Position numbers and translations under genes: made by a program. A stretch of 64,000 bases of DNA from Clostridiales bacterium (GTDB taxonomy: Bacteria > Bacillota > Clostridia > Lachnospirales > Lachnospiraceae): NCBI GenBank assembly GCA_029007785.1, contig JAQXIM010000102.1, positions 49,683 to 113,682 on the forward strand, read 5' to 3'. Below, in pieces: positions 27,450 through 35,709 of this stretch. The notes below the pieces were generated by a model. The model worked only from the letters and a program-made list of their open reading frames with translations, had not been told where the DNA came from and did not search any database. Each line of letters begins with the position of its first letter. Within the stretch, counting starts at the first letter, position 1.

Positions 27450-30077
27450 ATGGCTAAATGGGTTTATCTGTTTAAAGAAGGAAATGCATCCATGCGTAAT
27501 CTTCTTGGCGGAAAAGGTGCAAACCTGGCTGAGATGACGAACTTGGGAATGCCGATCCCTCAGGGCTTCACTGTTACAACGGAAGCTTGTACGGATTATT
27601 ATACTCAGGGAAGACAGATTTCTGAAGAGATTCAGTCTCAGATTTTTGAAGCACTGAAATGGCTGGAAGGGGAAAACGGAAAGAAATTCGGCGATACGGA
27701 AGATCCGCTGCTGGTTTCTGTACGTTCCGGCGCTCGTGCATCCATGCCTGGTATGATGGATACAATCCTGAACCTTGGATTGAATGATGTGGCAGTAGAA
27801 GGTTTTGCAAAGAAGACGGGCAATCCCAGATTTGCTTATGATTCTTACCGCAGATTTATCCAGATGTTCTCTGATGTAGTTATGGAAGTACCCAAATCTT
27901 TCTTTGAAAAAATCATTGATGAATTAAAAGAAGAGAAGGGTGTAAAATATGATATCGAGCTGACTGCTGACGATATGAAGGAACTGATCAATCGTTTCAA
28001 GGCTGTATACAAAGAAGCCATGAACGGAGAAGAGTTCCCTCAGGATCCCAAGGTTCAGCTGATGGAAGCAGTAAAAGCTGTATTCCGTTCCTGGGATAAT
28101 CCCCGTGCAATTGTTTACAGAAGAATGAATGATATCCCCGGTGATTGGGGTACTGCCGTTAACGTACAGACCATGGTATTTGGTAATATGGGCAATACTT
28201 CCGGTACCGGTGTTGCATTTACCCGTAACCCTTCCACCGGTGAAAAGGGTATTTATGGTGAGTATCTGATCAATGCCCAGGGCGAAGACGTTGTTGCTGG
28301 TGTTCGTACTCCTCAGCCCATCTCCAAACTGGAAGAGGATATGCCCGAGTGCTACAACCAGTTCATGGATCTGGCTATGAATCTGGAGAAGCATTATCGT
28401 GATATGCAGGATATGGAATTCACGATTCAGGAAGGAAAACTGTTCTTCCTGCAGACCAGAAATGGTAAGAGAACTGCTCCGGCTGCTATCAATATCGCCT
28501 GCGATCTGGTTGATGAAGGCATGATCACCGAAGAAGAAGCAGTATGCCGTATCGATGCTAAATCTCTGGATCAGCTGCTTCATCCTACCTTCGATGCCGA
28601 CGCTCTGAAGAAAGGCGAAGTAATCGGTTCCGCACTGCCTGCATCTCCCGGTGCTGCTGCCGGTAAAGTTGTATTTACGGCAGATGATGCCAAAGCTATG
28701 GCAGATGCCGGAAACCGTGTTGTTCTTGTTCGTCTGGAGACCTCTCCGGAAGATATCGAGGGTATGCATGCAGCTCAGGGTATCCTGACTGTTCGTGGTG
28801 GTATGACCTCTCATGCTGCTGTAGTTGCTCGTGGTATGGGTACCTGCTGTGTATCCGGCTGCGGTGAAATCGTTATTGATGAAGAAGCAAAAGTATTTAC
28901 TTTAGGCGGACATACCTATCACGAGGGAGATTACATTTCCCTGGATGGTACTACCGGTAAGATTTATGATGGCGATATTAAAACCGTTCCTGCATCTGTA
29001 GGTGGAAATTTTGGCCGTGTTATGGCATGGGCTGACAAATATCGTACTCTGAAAGTTCGCACCAATGCAGATACTCCGGCAGATGCTAAGAATGCACGTT
29101 CTCTGGGAGCAGAAGGTATCGGTCTGTGCCGTACCGAGCATATGTTCTTCGAAGGCGATCGTATTGCTGCATTCCGTGAAATGATCTGTGCTGATACCGT
29201 TGAAGAGAGAGAAGCTGCTCTGGATAAGATTCTTCCTTACCAGCAGGGCGACTTTGAAAAACTGTATGAAGCTCTGGAAGGCTGCCCTGTAACGATTCGT
29301 TTCCTGGATCCGCCTCTCCATGAGTTCGTTCCCACCGAGGAAGAAGATATTAAGAAACTGGCTGATGCTCAGGGCAAGTCTGTAGAAGATATCAAGGCTC
29401 TGATCGCCGGTCTTCATGAGTTCAACCCGATGATGGGTCACAGAGGCTGCCGTCTGGCTGTAACTTATCCTGAAATTGCCAAGATGCAGACGAAGGCTGT
29501 CATTCGTGCCGCTATCAATGTATCCAAGGCTCATCCGGATTGGAGTGTAAAACCTGAAATCATGATTCCTCTGGTAAGTGAACTGAAGGAACTGAAATTT
29601 GTTAAGAAGGTTGTTGTAGAGACTGCAGATGCTGAGATCGCTGCAGCAGGTGTAGATCTGAAGTACGAAGTAGGTACCATGATCGAAATCCCCAGAGCTG
29701 CTCTGACTGCAGATGAAATTGCTACGGAAGCTGACTTCTTCTGCTTCGGTACCAACGACCTGACTCAGATGACTTACGGATTCTCCCGTGATGATTCCGG
29801 TAAATTCCTGAATTCTTACTACGAGAATAAGATCCTGGAAAGCGATCCTTTTGCTAAACTGGATCAGACCGGTGTCGGCAAACTGATGGAAATGGCTATG
29901 AAGCTTGGCAAACCTGTAAATCCTGCCCTTCATACCGGTATCTGCGGTGAGCATGGCGGAGATCCTTCCTCCATCGCTTTCTGCCATAAGATTGGTCTGG
30001 ATTATGTATCCTGCTCTCCTTTCCGTGTACCGATCGCAAGACTGGCTGCTGCTCAGGCTGCTCTCGAGTCTAAATAG
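27450..30077 (+). CDS. ppdK: Pyruvate, phosphate dikinase
   Basis: An 875-residue PPDK, which interconverts pyruvate, ATP and phosphate with PEP, AMP and pyrophosphate; in anaerobes it usually serves PPi-linked glycolysis or gluconeogenesis. It has the N-terminal ATP-grasp domain (GGKGANLAEMTNLGMPIPQGF, SVRSGARASMPGMMDTILNLG). The swivelling domain has the phosphorylated histidine in GGMTSHAAVVARGMG. The C-terminal TIM barrel shows GLCRTEHMFF, RFLDPPLHEF, MMGHRGCRLA and GTNDLTQMTYGFSRDD. ATG 27450 has AGGAGG upstream; an in-frame start at 27408 lacks one. Length is normal. Confidence 0.97.
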   Translation: MAKWVYLFKEGNASMRNLLGGKGANLAEMTNLGMPIPQGFTVTTEACTDYYTQGRQISEEIQSQIFEALKWLEGENGKKFGDTEDPLLVSVRSGARASMPGMMDTILNLGLNDVAVEGFAKKTGNPRFAYDSYRRFIQMFSDVVMEVPKSFFEKIIDELKEEKGVKYDIELTADDMKELINRFKAVYKEAMNGEEFPQDPKVQLMEAVKAVFRSWDNPRAIVYRRMNDIPGDWGTAVNVQTMVFGNMGNTSGTGVAFTRNPSTGEKGIYGEYLINAQGEDVVAGVRTPQPISKLEEDMPECYNQFMDLAMNLEKHYRDMQDMEFTIQEGKLFFLQTRNGKRTAPAAINIACDLVDEGMITEEEAVCRIDAKSLDQLLHPTFDADALKKGEVIGSALPASPGAAAGKVVFTADDAKAMADAGNRVVLVRLETSPEDIEGMHAAQGILTVRGGMTSHAAVVARGMGTCCVSGCGEIVIDEEAKVFTLGGHTYHEGDYISLDGTTGKIYDGDIKTVPASVGGNFGRVMAWADKYRTLKVRTNADTPADAKNARSLGAEGIGLCRTEHMFFEGDRIAAFREMICADTVEEREAALDKILPYQQGDFEKLYEALEGCPVTIRFLDPPLHEFVPTEEEDIKKLADAQGKSVEDIKALIAGLHEFNPMMGHRGCRLAVTYPEIAKMQTKAVIRAAINVSKAHPDWSVKPEIMIPLVSELKELKFVKKVVVETADAEIAAAGVDLKYEVGTMIEIPRAALTADEIATEADFFCFGTNDLTQMTYGFSRDDSGKFLNSYYENKILESDPFAKLDQTGVGKLMEMAMKLGKPVNPALHTGICGEHGGDPSSIAFCHKIGLDYVSCSPFRVPIARLAAAQAALESK

Positions 30078-30114
30078 TTTTAAACAGTACTGTTTTAGTA
30101 CGAATATAAGTATT

Positions 30115-30148
30115 GCCGCCGTATGGGAAACCTGTACGGCGGTTTTTT
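30115..30148 (+). terminator. ppdK terminator
   Basis: GCCGCCGTA (30115-30123) pairs with TACGGCGG (30135-30142), followed by six T residues at 30143-30148. Confidence 0.9.
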
Positions 30149-30278
30149 ATGCAATAAGAAACTCCGTTCCTATTGCATAAAACCCTCAGGGAAGATGCGC
30201 ATGCCGCTCCAATGGAAGTCTGGCTGCAGTAGCAGCCGCGCGGCAGCGCGAGAGTTCCGCAAGCGGAACTCTTGGTTC
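30142..30278 (+). repeat. Dispersed 137-bp structured repeat, copy 2
   Basis: It is the partner of 15707-15843, in the same orientation relative to the upstream gene and again starting in a terminator T-run. Hairpin 1 is 30146-30160 with 30167-30181 (one mismatch). Hairpin 2 is GGCTGC/GCAGCC at about 30222-30237. Hairpin 3, AGAGTTCCGC-AA-GCGGAACTCT, is perfect here. One frame encodes a peptide similar to copy 1 (IKPSG, RMPLQWK, SSSRAAAREFRK), but no start signal is seen. 30279-30333 holds nothing else. Confidence 0.8.
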
Positions 30279-30333
30279 CATTAGCAACCGTCCATTCCGA
30301 AACAGAAAACGTAACTTTGGGGGAAGGGAACGC

Positions 30334-30363
30334 TTGACAACTGTGCATTGTGCATACTATAAT
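30334..30363 (+). promoter_or_regulatory. Promoter of the symporter gene
   Basis: TTGACA at 30334-30339 and TATAAT at 30358-30363 with an 18-bp spacer. The spacer carries the shared operator. Confidence 0.8.
30342..30356. promoter_or_regulatory. Operator 1 (TGTGCATTGTGCATA), proposed GntR site
   Basis: It lies between the -35 and -10, a repressing position. The same 15-mer, with two changes and in reverse orientation, is at 32850-32864 next to the GntR gene. Confidence 0.62.
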
Positions 30364-30459
30364 GAGTCTAACATCATCTATTTAACATATAAAAGTGTTA
30401 AACTTTAAAGGACAAAACACATGTGAAACAGATGAGAAGAAAAGGTGAGGGGGATTATT

Positions 30460-31821
30460 ATGGCAACACAAAGCAGAGGGTTTGCATCAAGGCTCGGATT
30501 TATTCTGAGTATGGCGGCATTCAGTATTGGCATCGGAAACCTGTGGAAATTTCCTTACATGGTAGGAAACAATGGAGGCGGTGCTTTTTTACTGGTTTAC
30601 ATTATACTTGTACTGCTGATCGGAATTCCGGCATTTTTGATTGAGGTAACTTTGGGAAGAAGTGCTCAGCTGGCACCCATCAAAGGAATGGAAAAACTGG
30701 AAGGAAAGAAAACACCTTTTTCCAGTATCGGTTGGCTGGCTTCTCTGGCAATTTTTACAATCAACAGTTTTGCAATCATGATCGTGGGCGGATGGGCCGG
30801 CGGCTATATTGTCAAAACCTTTACCGGTTCCATGAATGGATTGAGTCCGGACCAGGTTGCGGCTACATTCGGTTCCTATTCCGGAAGTATGCAGAGTGTT
30901 CTGATCAGTATGGTGGAAATTGTTCTCTTATGGCTTTGCCTGAATGGCGGAATCAAAAAGGGGGTTGAAAAGGTTTGTTCTATTTTGCTTCCTGTATTGT
31001 TCGTCATCATGATTGGGCTGACTATTTATTCGAATACGCTTCCCGGCGCAGTGGAAGGATTGAAATGGTATCTGACTCCGGATTTTTCCAAGATTGATAT
31101 GTCTGTTATCTCTGCAGCAGCCACTCAGGTATTCTTTTCACTGGGAATTGGTATGTGCTGTGCTTATGTATATGGAAGTTATTTTGATCAGGAGGGGGAT
31201 TTGCCGGCTTCCTTAGCGACTACGGCAGTTCTTGATACCTGCATTGCCATTTTGGCAGGTCTTTTGATCGTACCGGCACTTTTTTCTTTTGGTATTGAGC
31301 CGACGGTGGGACCGTCCCTGATTTTTGTAACGCTGCCGAATCTGTTCAATCAGATGGGCGGACTGGGACAGATCTTTGGCGGATTGTTTATGATCTGTGT
31401 TTACTTTGCAGGATTTACTTCCCTGTTGGGAGGATCGGAAGCTATCGTGGCTAATATAACGGAAGTTTCTGGATGCGGCAGACGGATTGCAGCTACTGTT
31501 ATTTGTGTAGCTCAGTTCCTGTTCTCTATTGTATTCACTCTGTCTTTTGGAGATGGAGCTGTTGCAAAATTCCAGGCATTGGGATTGGGATTCTTTGATT
31601 TTGCAGACTTTATTGCAGAGGGAGTTTTCCTGACGGTAGGTGCCATTCTTATGGTTGTTTATATTATGTTCAAATGGGGATTCAAGAAATTTCAGGAAGA
31701 GGCGAACCGTGGTGCGAAGACAAAAATTCGTATTTACGATTGGATGAAACCTTATTTTATGGTAATTCTTCCGATTATTCTTCTCTTTGTCTGCTATTCC
31801 ATTGTTCGAATGTACATTTAG
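30460..31821 (+). CDS. Sodium-dependent neurotransmitter-family (NSS/SLC6) amino-acid symporter
   Basis: A 453-residue LeuT-type transporter. The unwound first helix shows GFILSMAAFSIGIGNLWKFP and GNNGGGAFLLVY, the sodium and substrate site of the family. About 11-12 membrane helices follow. Bacterial members import amino acids such as Leu, Trp or Tyr with Na+. GGTGAGGGGG lies upstream of ATG 30460. The next genes are a GntR repressor and an amino-acid dehydrogenase, and the promoter carries the same operator as the dehydrogenase. Its substrate is therefore probably the amino acid that enzyme oxidises (inference). Confidence 0.93.
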   Translation: MATQSRGFASRLGFILSMAAFSIGIGNLWKFPYMVGNNGGGAFLLVYIILVLLIGIPAFLIEVTLGRSAQLAPIKGMEKLEGKKTPFSSIGWLASLAIFTINSFAIMIVGGWAGGYIVKTFTGSMNGLSPDQVAATFGSYSGSMQSVLISMVEIVLLWLCLNGGIKKGVEKVCSILLPVLFVIMIGLTIYSNTLPGAVEGLKWYLTPDFSKIDMSVISAAATQVFFSLGIGMCCAYVYGSYFDQEGDLPASLATTAVLDTCIAILAGLLIVPALFSFGIEPTVGPSLIFVTLPNLFNQMGGLGQIFGGLFMICVYFAGFTSLLGGSEAIVANITEVSGCGRRIAATVICVAQFLFSIVFTLSFGDGAVAKFQALGLGFFDFADFIAEGVFLTVGAILMVVYIMFKWGFKKFQEEANRGAKTKIRIYDWMKPYFMVILPIILLFVCYSIVRMYI

Positions 31822-31825
31822 AAGA

Positions 31826-31964
31826 ATTCGGATTTATACGTTAATCAATGGGAGTAGTCATCCGGAGGATTCGGATTTATACGCTAATCAATAGGAGTAG
31901 TCATCCGGAAGGATTCGAATTTATATGCTGATCGATGGGAATAAGCATCTGGAAGGATTCGAAT
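31826..31964 (+). repeat. 44-bp tandem repeat, about 3.2 copies
   Basis: Units at 31826-31868 (43 bp), 31869-31912 and 31913-31956, plus a partial at 31957-31964. The unit begins ATTCGGATTTATACG; copy 3 is the most diverged. The array starts 4 bases after the symporter stop codon. 31965-32084 is AT-rich with nothing else recognised. Confidence 0.88.
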
Positions 31965-32085
31965 CACCAGCCGGAAAAAATCAAATAGACTATCAAAAGA
32001 CATGAACGGATATCCATCGGAAATCAAACGGATTTGAATAGAATATCGGAAGATTTGGATCAGCTTTCAGAATGATTCCAGTGGA

Positions 32086-32121
32086 GAATAAAAGAAATGA
32101 GGAGGGAATCACCCTCCTCAT
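32086..32121 (-). terminator. Terminator of the GntR gene
   Basis: ATGAGGAGGG (32097-32106) pairs with CCCTCCTCAT (32112-32121). On the minus strand a TTTCTTTTATT tract follows. The stem overlaps the GntR stop codon. Confidence 0.78.
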
Positions 32122-32750
32122 TCCATATTTGTGGGAAGAAAATGTTTATCGTAATGGATTTCCAGTTTCTCCACAATTTTTAGAAAATCGCCGCTCTTTA
32201 CTGCTTTCAGGATCTGGGCATGTTCCGCAATACTGTTGTTGTAAGCTTCGGAAACCAGAGAAGTGGACAGATAGAGCAGATTGGACCAGTTTTCAAAAAT
32301 ATGCTCCAGCATGGTATTTCCGGTGGCCGTGATAATGGAACGGTCGAATTCCACTGCCAGCCAGTAACGGTCTTTTTGGTCCACCGTTTTATCGGCACTG
32401 CACTGTTTCAGAAATGCTTTTTCCATGCTTTCTTCTAACTGATCCAGACGATGTTCTTTATAACAAAGCCGGGCCGCTCCAATGAGAAGACTGACGATGG
32501 AAGAATTGAGCTGTTGGAGCAGTTCTTCGTCCAACTTAATTACCCTAAATTTTGTATTGGCAGTGACCGTAACCAGTTTTTCATTTACCAGCATGGACAG
32601 GGCTTCCCGAATCGGAGAATTGCTTACACCCAGCTCTTGGGAAAGATGTACAATGTTCAGCACATATCCCGGAGGATATTTCCGCATCAGAATACGTCTT
32701 TTGATTTCTTCATAGACCTGATCTCTTATGGAACTTTTAACTACTTTCAT
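32118..32750 (-). CDS. GntR-family transcriptional regulator (FCD subfamily)
   Basis: A 210-residue regulator. The N-terminal winged helix (residues about 5-70: IRDQVYEEIKRRIL, LSQELGVSNSPIREALSML) is the GntR DNA-binding domain. The C-terminal half is an all-helical FCD-type ligand domain with polar residues typical of its metal/ligand site (EFDRSIITATGN, SIAEHAQILKAVKSGD). It is divergent from the dehydrogenase gene, whose promoter region holds a 15-bp near-palindrome repeated in the symporter promoter. It probably represses both until an amino acid or its keto acid binds. Confidence 0.92.
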   Translation of the reverse strand: MKVVKSSIRDQVYEEIKRRILMRKYPPGYVLNIVHLSQELGVSNSPIREALSMLVNEKLVTVTANTKFRVIKLDEELLQQLNSSIVSLLIGAARLCYKEHRLDQLEESMEKAFLKQCSADKTVDQKDRYWLAVEFDRSIITATGNTMLEHIFENWSNLLYLSTSLVSEAYNNSIAEHAQILKAVKSGDFLKIVEKLEIHYDKHFLPTNME

Positions 32751-32815
32751 ACACGTTACCTCTCTTATATACTATTTTAGTTTATTCAGATCGCAGTTTC
32801 TTGTCAAGAAATATG

Positions 32816-32844
32816 TTGACGTGGGAATACAGAGAGGTTAATAT
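32816..32844 (+). promoter_or_regulatory. Promoter of the amino-acid dehydrogenase
   Basis: TTGACG at 32816-32821, a 17-bp spacer and TAATAT at 32839-32844. Confidence 0.7.
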
Positions 32845-32849
32845 TAAAG

Positions 32850-32864
32850 TATGCATGATGCACA
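32850..32864. promoter_or_regulatory. Operator 2 (TATGCATGATGCACA), proposed GntR site
   Basis: Near-palindrome (7-1-7, one mismatch) at the expected transcription start. Its reverse complement differs from operator 1 at two positions. Confidence 0.65.
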
Positions 32865-32887
32865 CAAAAAAACATGGAGGTACAAAG

Positions 32888-34222
32888 ATGAGAAGTCTTA
32901 CTACACCCTTAAAAGACAAAGGTTTTACGACCTTGAAGATTCGCTATAACTACAAAACAGACGTTTTCCGTATGGAAGCATTGAAACAGTGGGAGCAGGA
33001 TCTGGATTTTTCACGTTATAATAAAGATTTTTATGTAGAAAGTATTCTTACGGATGATGTACAGTATCTGAATACCAGGCAGGTTCGGGAGTTATACCGT
33101 GCCTATGATTTGGAAGATTATTTGGATGAAATTCTTGATCTGATTCGTCAGGGACGCCATTTTGGCATTGAACTGTACTATAACGATAAATTGAATATTA
33201 CCTATATGAGTCATCAGCATAGCCGTAAACTGGGTATTAACAATAAGCTTCATGCTACTCTGGCTGGTGGTATTCGCAGACATAGTCCGGAAGAGGAAGA
33301 AAAAGAGGTTATTATTGACGGTTTGAATCTGGGACGCGGCATGAGCTTTAAGAATGTGGCTGGTCACCTGGCTTTTGGCGGCTGTAAGCAGACTGTTACC
33401 ATGGAACCACTGGATCTGACCAATATGGAAATCATGGGATTTCTTGGTTTCTGCATCGACAGCTGCAGAACCATGACAGGTCCTGATATGAATTTCCCTA
33501 CAGAGATGGCAGATGTAGAAAATGAAAACTTTTCTATGAACTATACCAATGGCCCGAACTCCCCTCTTGGAGAAACTGGAAAACCTACTGCTTACGGTAT
33601 TTACGTCACTTTGAAGCAGGCCGTGCGTTTTAAAGAAAAACAGGATTCTCTGGACGGAAAATCCATCATGCTGGTCGGTCTTGGTGCTGTAGGCTGGTAC
33701 ATGGGTGAATACCTTCTCCAGGAAGATGTGAAATTGAAAATCACGGATATTAATATGGATGTTGCAAAGCGATTTATTGAGGAACATCCGGGAAGAAATA
33801 TCGAGATTGTACCTCTGGAAAACGCTTACTATGAAGACGTGGATATTCTTTGTCCCTGCGCCATCGGCGGCATTTTCTATGATGAAAATATTCCGAAACT
33901 AAGATGTCAATATATCTGGGGATCTGCCAACAATCAGCTTCGGGCGTCCAGTCAGGAAGAGGAAATTCGTCTTTCCAAACTGCTGGCAGAACGGGATATT
34001 CTCTTCCAGACTGAATGGTGGCATAATACTGCCGGTGTTATTTGTGGAGCTCAGGAATATCTGTATGGTAAAAATGCGACCTATGAAAATCTGATTAAAA
34101 CCATTGATGAGACCATGCCTCAGTCTACTTACGATAATCTGGTGGAAGCGCAGGAGAAAGGTATTACTCCCTGTGAAAACGTTTACAGAAAATGCGAATC
34201 CATTATTTACGGAGATAATTAA
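32888..34222 (+). CDS. Glu/Leu/Phe/Val-family amino-acid dehydrogenase
   Basis: A 444-residue NAD(P)-dependent enzyme that should deaminate an amino acid to its 2-oxo acid plus ammonia. The catalytic set of the family is present: Lys155 in MSFKNVAGHL, Lys167 in AFGGCKQTV and Asp200 in MTGPDMNFP. The Rossmann part has GLGAVG (264-269) and the coenzyme-contacting TDIN (286-289), then CPCAIGGIF and WGSANNQL as in leucine dehydrogenase. It carries about 85 residues more at the N-terminus than leucine or phenylalanine dehydrogenase. Substrate is not evident. ATG 32888 has GGAGG upstream. A GntR operator overlaps its transcription start. Confidence 0.87.
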   Translation: MRSLTTPLKDKGFTTLKIRYNYKTDVFRMEALKQWEQDLDFSRYNKDFYVESILTDDVQYLNTRQVRELYRAYDLEDYLDEILDLIRQGRHFGIELYYNDKLNITYMSHQHSRKLGINNKLHATLAGGIRRHSPEEEEKEVIIDGLNLGRGMSFKNVAGHLAFGGCKQTVTMEPLDLTNMEIMGFLGFCIDSCRTMTGPDMNFPTEMADVENENFSMNYTNGPNSPLGETGKPTAYGIYVTLKQAVRFKEKQDSLDGKSIMLVGLGAVGWYMGEYLLQEDVKLKITDINMDVAKRFIEEHPGRNIEIVPLENAYYEDVDILCPCAIGGIFYDENIPKLRCQYIWGSANNQLRASSQEEEIRLSKLLAERDILFQTEWWHNTAGVICGAQEYLYGKNATYENLIKTIDETMPQSTYDNLVEAQEKGITPCENVYRKCESIIYGDN

Positions 34223-34308
34223 AATAGGGCTGATTTGATTTCGTTCATGGAAATATGAGCCACAATTATGGATTTTTTCGTATAAAGCTGTTACATTGAC
34301 AAATAGGA

Positions 34309-34437
34309 ATGCTGCGCAAGGTTGTGTTGGAAGGTCATATTAAGCAATGTGTGCGTGATAGTATTGAACACGGTGATGCCGATCAAATTATTGAAAATTT
34401 TACAAAAGCTGTTGAGCGCTTTGCGAACATGAGTTAA
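34309..34437 (+). pseudogene. C-terminal remnant of a CsoR/FrmR-family (DUF156) repressor
   Basis: A 42-residue open frame reads MLRKVVLEGHIKQCV, then DSIEHGDADQIIENF and ends AVERFANMS. This matches the last helices of metal- or aldehyde-sensing DUF156 repressors, including the HIKQCV histidine/cysteine pair. The first half of the family, with the other ligand cysteine, is missing: an in-frame TGA lies at 34297-34299. A strong terminator follows, so it looks like the preserved 3' end of a deleted gene. Confidence 0.6.
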
Positions 34438-34441
34438 ACCA

Positions 34442-34480
34442 AAAAAGAAAAGCAGTCATAAAAGGGCTGCTTTTCTTTTT
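34442..34480. terminator. Bidirectional terminator
   Basis: AAAAAGAAAAGCAG (34442-34455) pairs perfectly with 34467-34480, giving A-rich and T-rich flanks. Confidence 0.88.
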
Positions 34481-34482
34481 GG

Positions 34483-34608
34483 GGTGATACTTTTAAGATG
34501 AAGGCAACCAAAGTGGAAGAGGATAGTTCCATTCAGCGAAGGATTCGACTGGTATATTCTTCAGATGCCGATAAAACGAAAATTGTTGGCATTGCGGATC
34601 GCCTTTTC
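34483..34608. other. Gap with a doubtful 43-codon frame
   Basis: A plus-strand frame 34498-34629 (MKATKVEEDSSIQRR at its start) overlaps the 3' end of the LysR gene. It has no convincing ribosome site and I recognise no family. It may be another decayed fragment. 34223-34308 shows nothing. Confidence 0.25.
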
Positions 34609-35496
34609 TTAAGGTTCCTCCGGGAATAATGGATAGTCTCGTACGAAGGAAATAAAGGATTCCGTACTGCTGGTGACGTACTTTTCCTTTCGCCAGATCA
34701 ATCCTGCTTTCTGTTCGATTCGAGGTTCAATGGGAATACCTACAAGATCCGGGTGATTGGGAAGCAGAGAGGCATAGAAAAAGCTGACACAGGTGTTATT
34801 ATGGATCATGCTTTTCATGGTATAAATCTGACTGGTATAGGCCAGAATATTTGGTACAATTCCTATTCGGTCAAAACGGCTCCGGATACTGTTATTTTGA
34901 ACAGAGTCGGTATTATACATAACGAGAGGCTCTGCAGCAAGCTCCTCCAGAGTAATGGAATCCCGATGAGCCAAGTGGTGATCCGGGGCTACTGCGGCGA
35001 CGAAATGATCCCTTCCAATGAAGACGGAATGGAATTTGTCCGGGTCATTAAGACTCAGATTCACCAGTGCCACATCCAGTTCCCCTTCTTTTACCAGGGC
35101 TGCTGCTCGGGCAGAGCCGTATTCATAAAAGGTCAGACGGATATCCGGATATTTTTCTTTAAAATCGCGGAGAAGATCAGGGAAAAATGTGGTGCCCCAA
35201 ATGGGAGGAATGCCGACACAAACCGGTGTACGGGAACTTCCCAGATCACAAAGCTGAAGCTTTGCGGTTTCCACATCTTTCAGCAGTAATTCAGAGCGCT
35301 CATAGAAACGGCGGCCTTCATCGGTAAGCACCAGTTTATTACGAGTATGGGAAAAAAGACTGATGGAGAACTCCTTTTCCAACTCCCGGATAGCGCCGGA
35401 AATAGCCGGCTGTGACACATACAGTTTGTTTGCTGCCTTGGTGATGCTTTGACAGCGTACTGCGGTGCAAAAATACTCCAACTGATTTAAATTCAT
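34609..35496 (-). CDS. LysR-family regulator of the tartrate genes (TtdR-like)
   Basis: A 295-residue LysR protein. The N-terminal winged helix (MNLNQLEYFCTAVRCQSITKA to LEKEFSISLF) is followed by a two-lobe effector domain. It is divergent from the transporter and L-tartrate dehydratase genes, with 213 bp between. The same gene set, ttdR-ttdA-ttdB-ttdT, exists in E. coli, where TtdR activates on tartrate. Control of the neighbouring operon by a C4-dicarboxylate such as L-tartrate is therefore likely but inferred. Confidence 0.88.
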   Translation of the reverse strand: MNLNQLEYFCTAVRCQSITKAANKLYVSQPAISGAIRELEKEFSISLFSHTRNKLVLTDEGRRFYERSELLLKDVETAKLQLCDLGSSRTPVCVGIPPIWGTTFFPDLLRDFKEKYPDIRLTFYEYGSARAAALVKEGELDVALVNLSLNDPDKFHSVFIGRDHFVAAVAPDHHLAHRDSITLEELAAEPLVMYNTDSVQNNSIRSRFDRIGIVPNILAYTSQIYTMKSMIHNNTCVSFFYASLLPNHPDLVGIPIEPRIEQKAGLIWRKEKYVTSSTESFISFVRDYPLFPEEP

Positions 35497-35709
35497 ATGA
35501 TTTACCCTTTTTCTCCTTTGATTTTAAATGTATTTTATCATGGCTTGAAACCGTTTGACAACATCAGGAAAATTGATATTGTCATTTTTTTTACTGATTT
35601 TACATTTTCTTCTCCATCTGGTAGATTATAACCAGAAAGCAGAGGAGTTACCGGCCGGTTTCAAACTGCTGAAAACAGAAACATACAAAACAGAAACGGA
35701 GGATATCTT

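Noticed and set aside
31951..31970. GGATTCGAATC resembling a tRNA T-arm
   Set aside because: It belongs to the 44-bp tandem repeat; no acceptor, D or anticodon arms exist around it.
32472..32486. CCGCTCCAATG as a third copy of the dispersed repeat
   Set aside because: Only about 11 bases match and they lie inside the GntR coding sequence.
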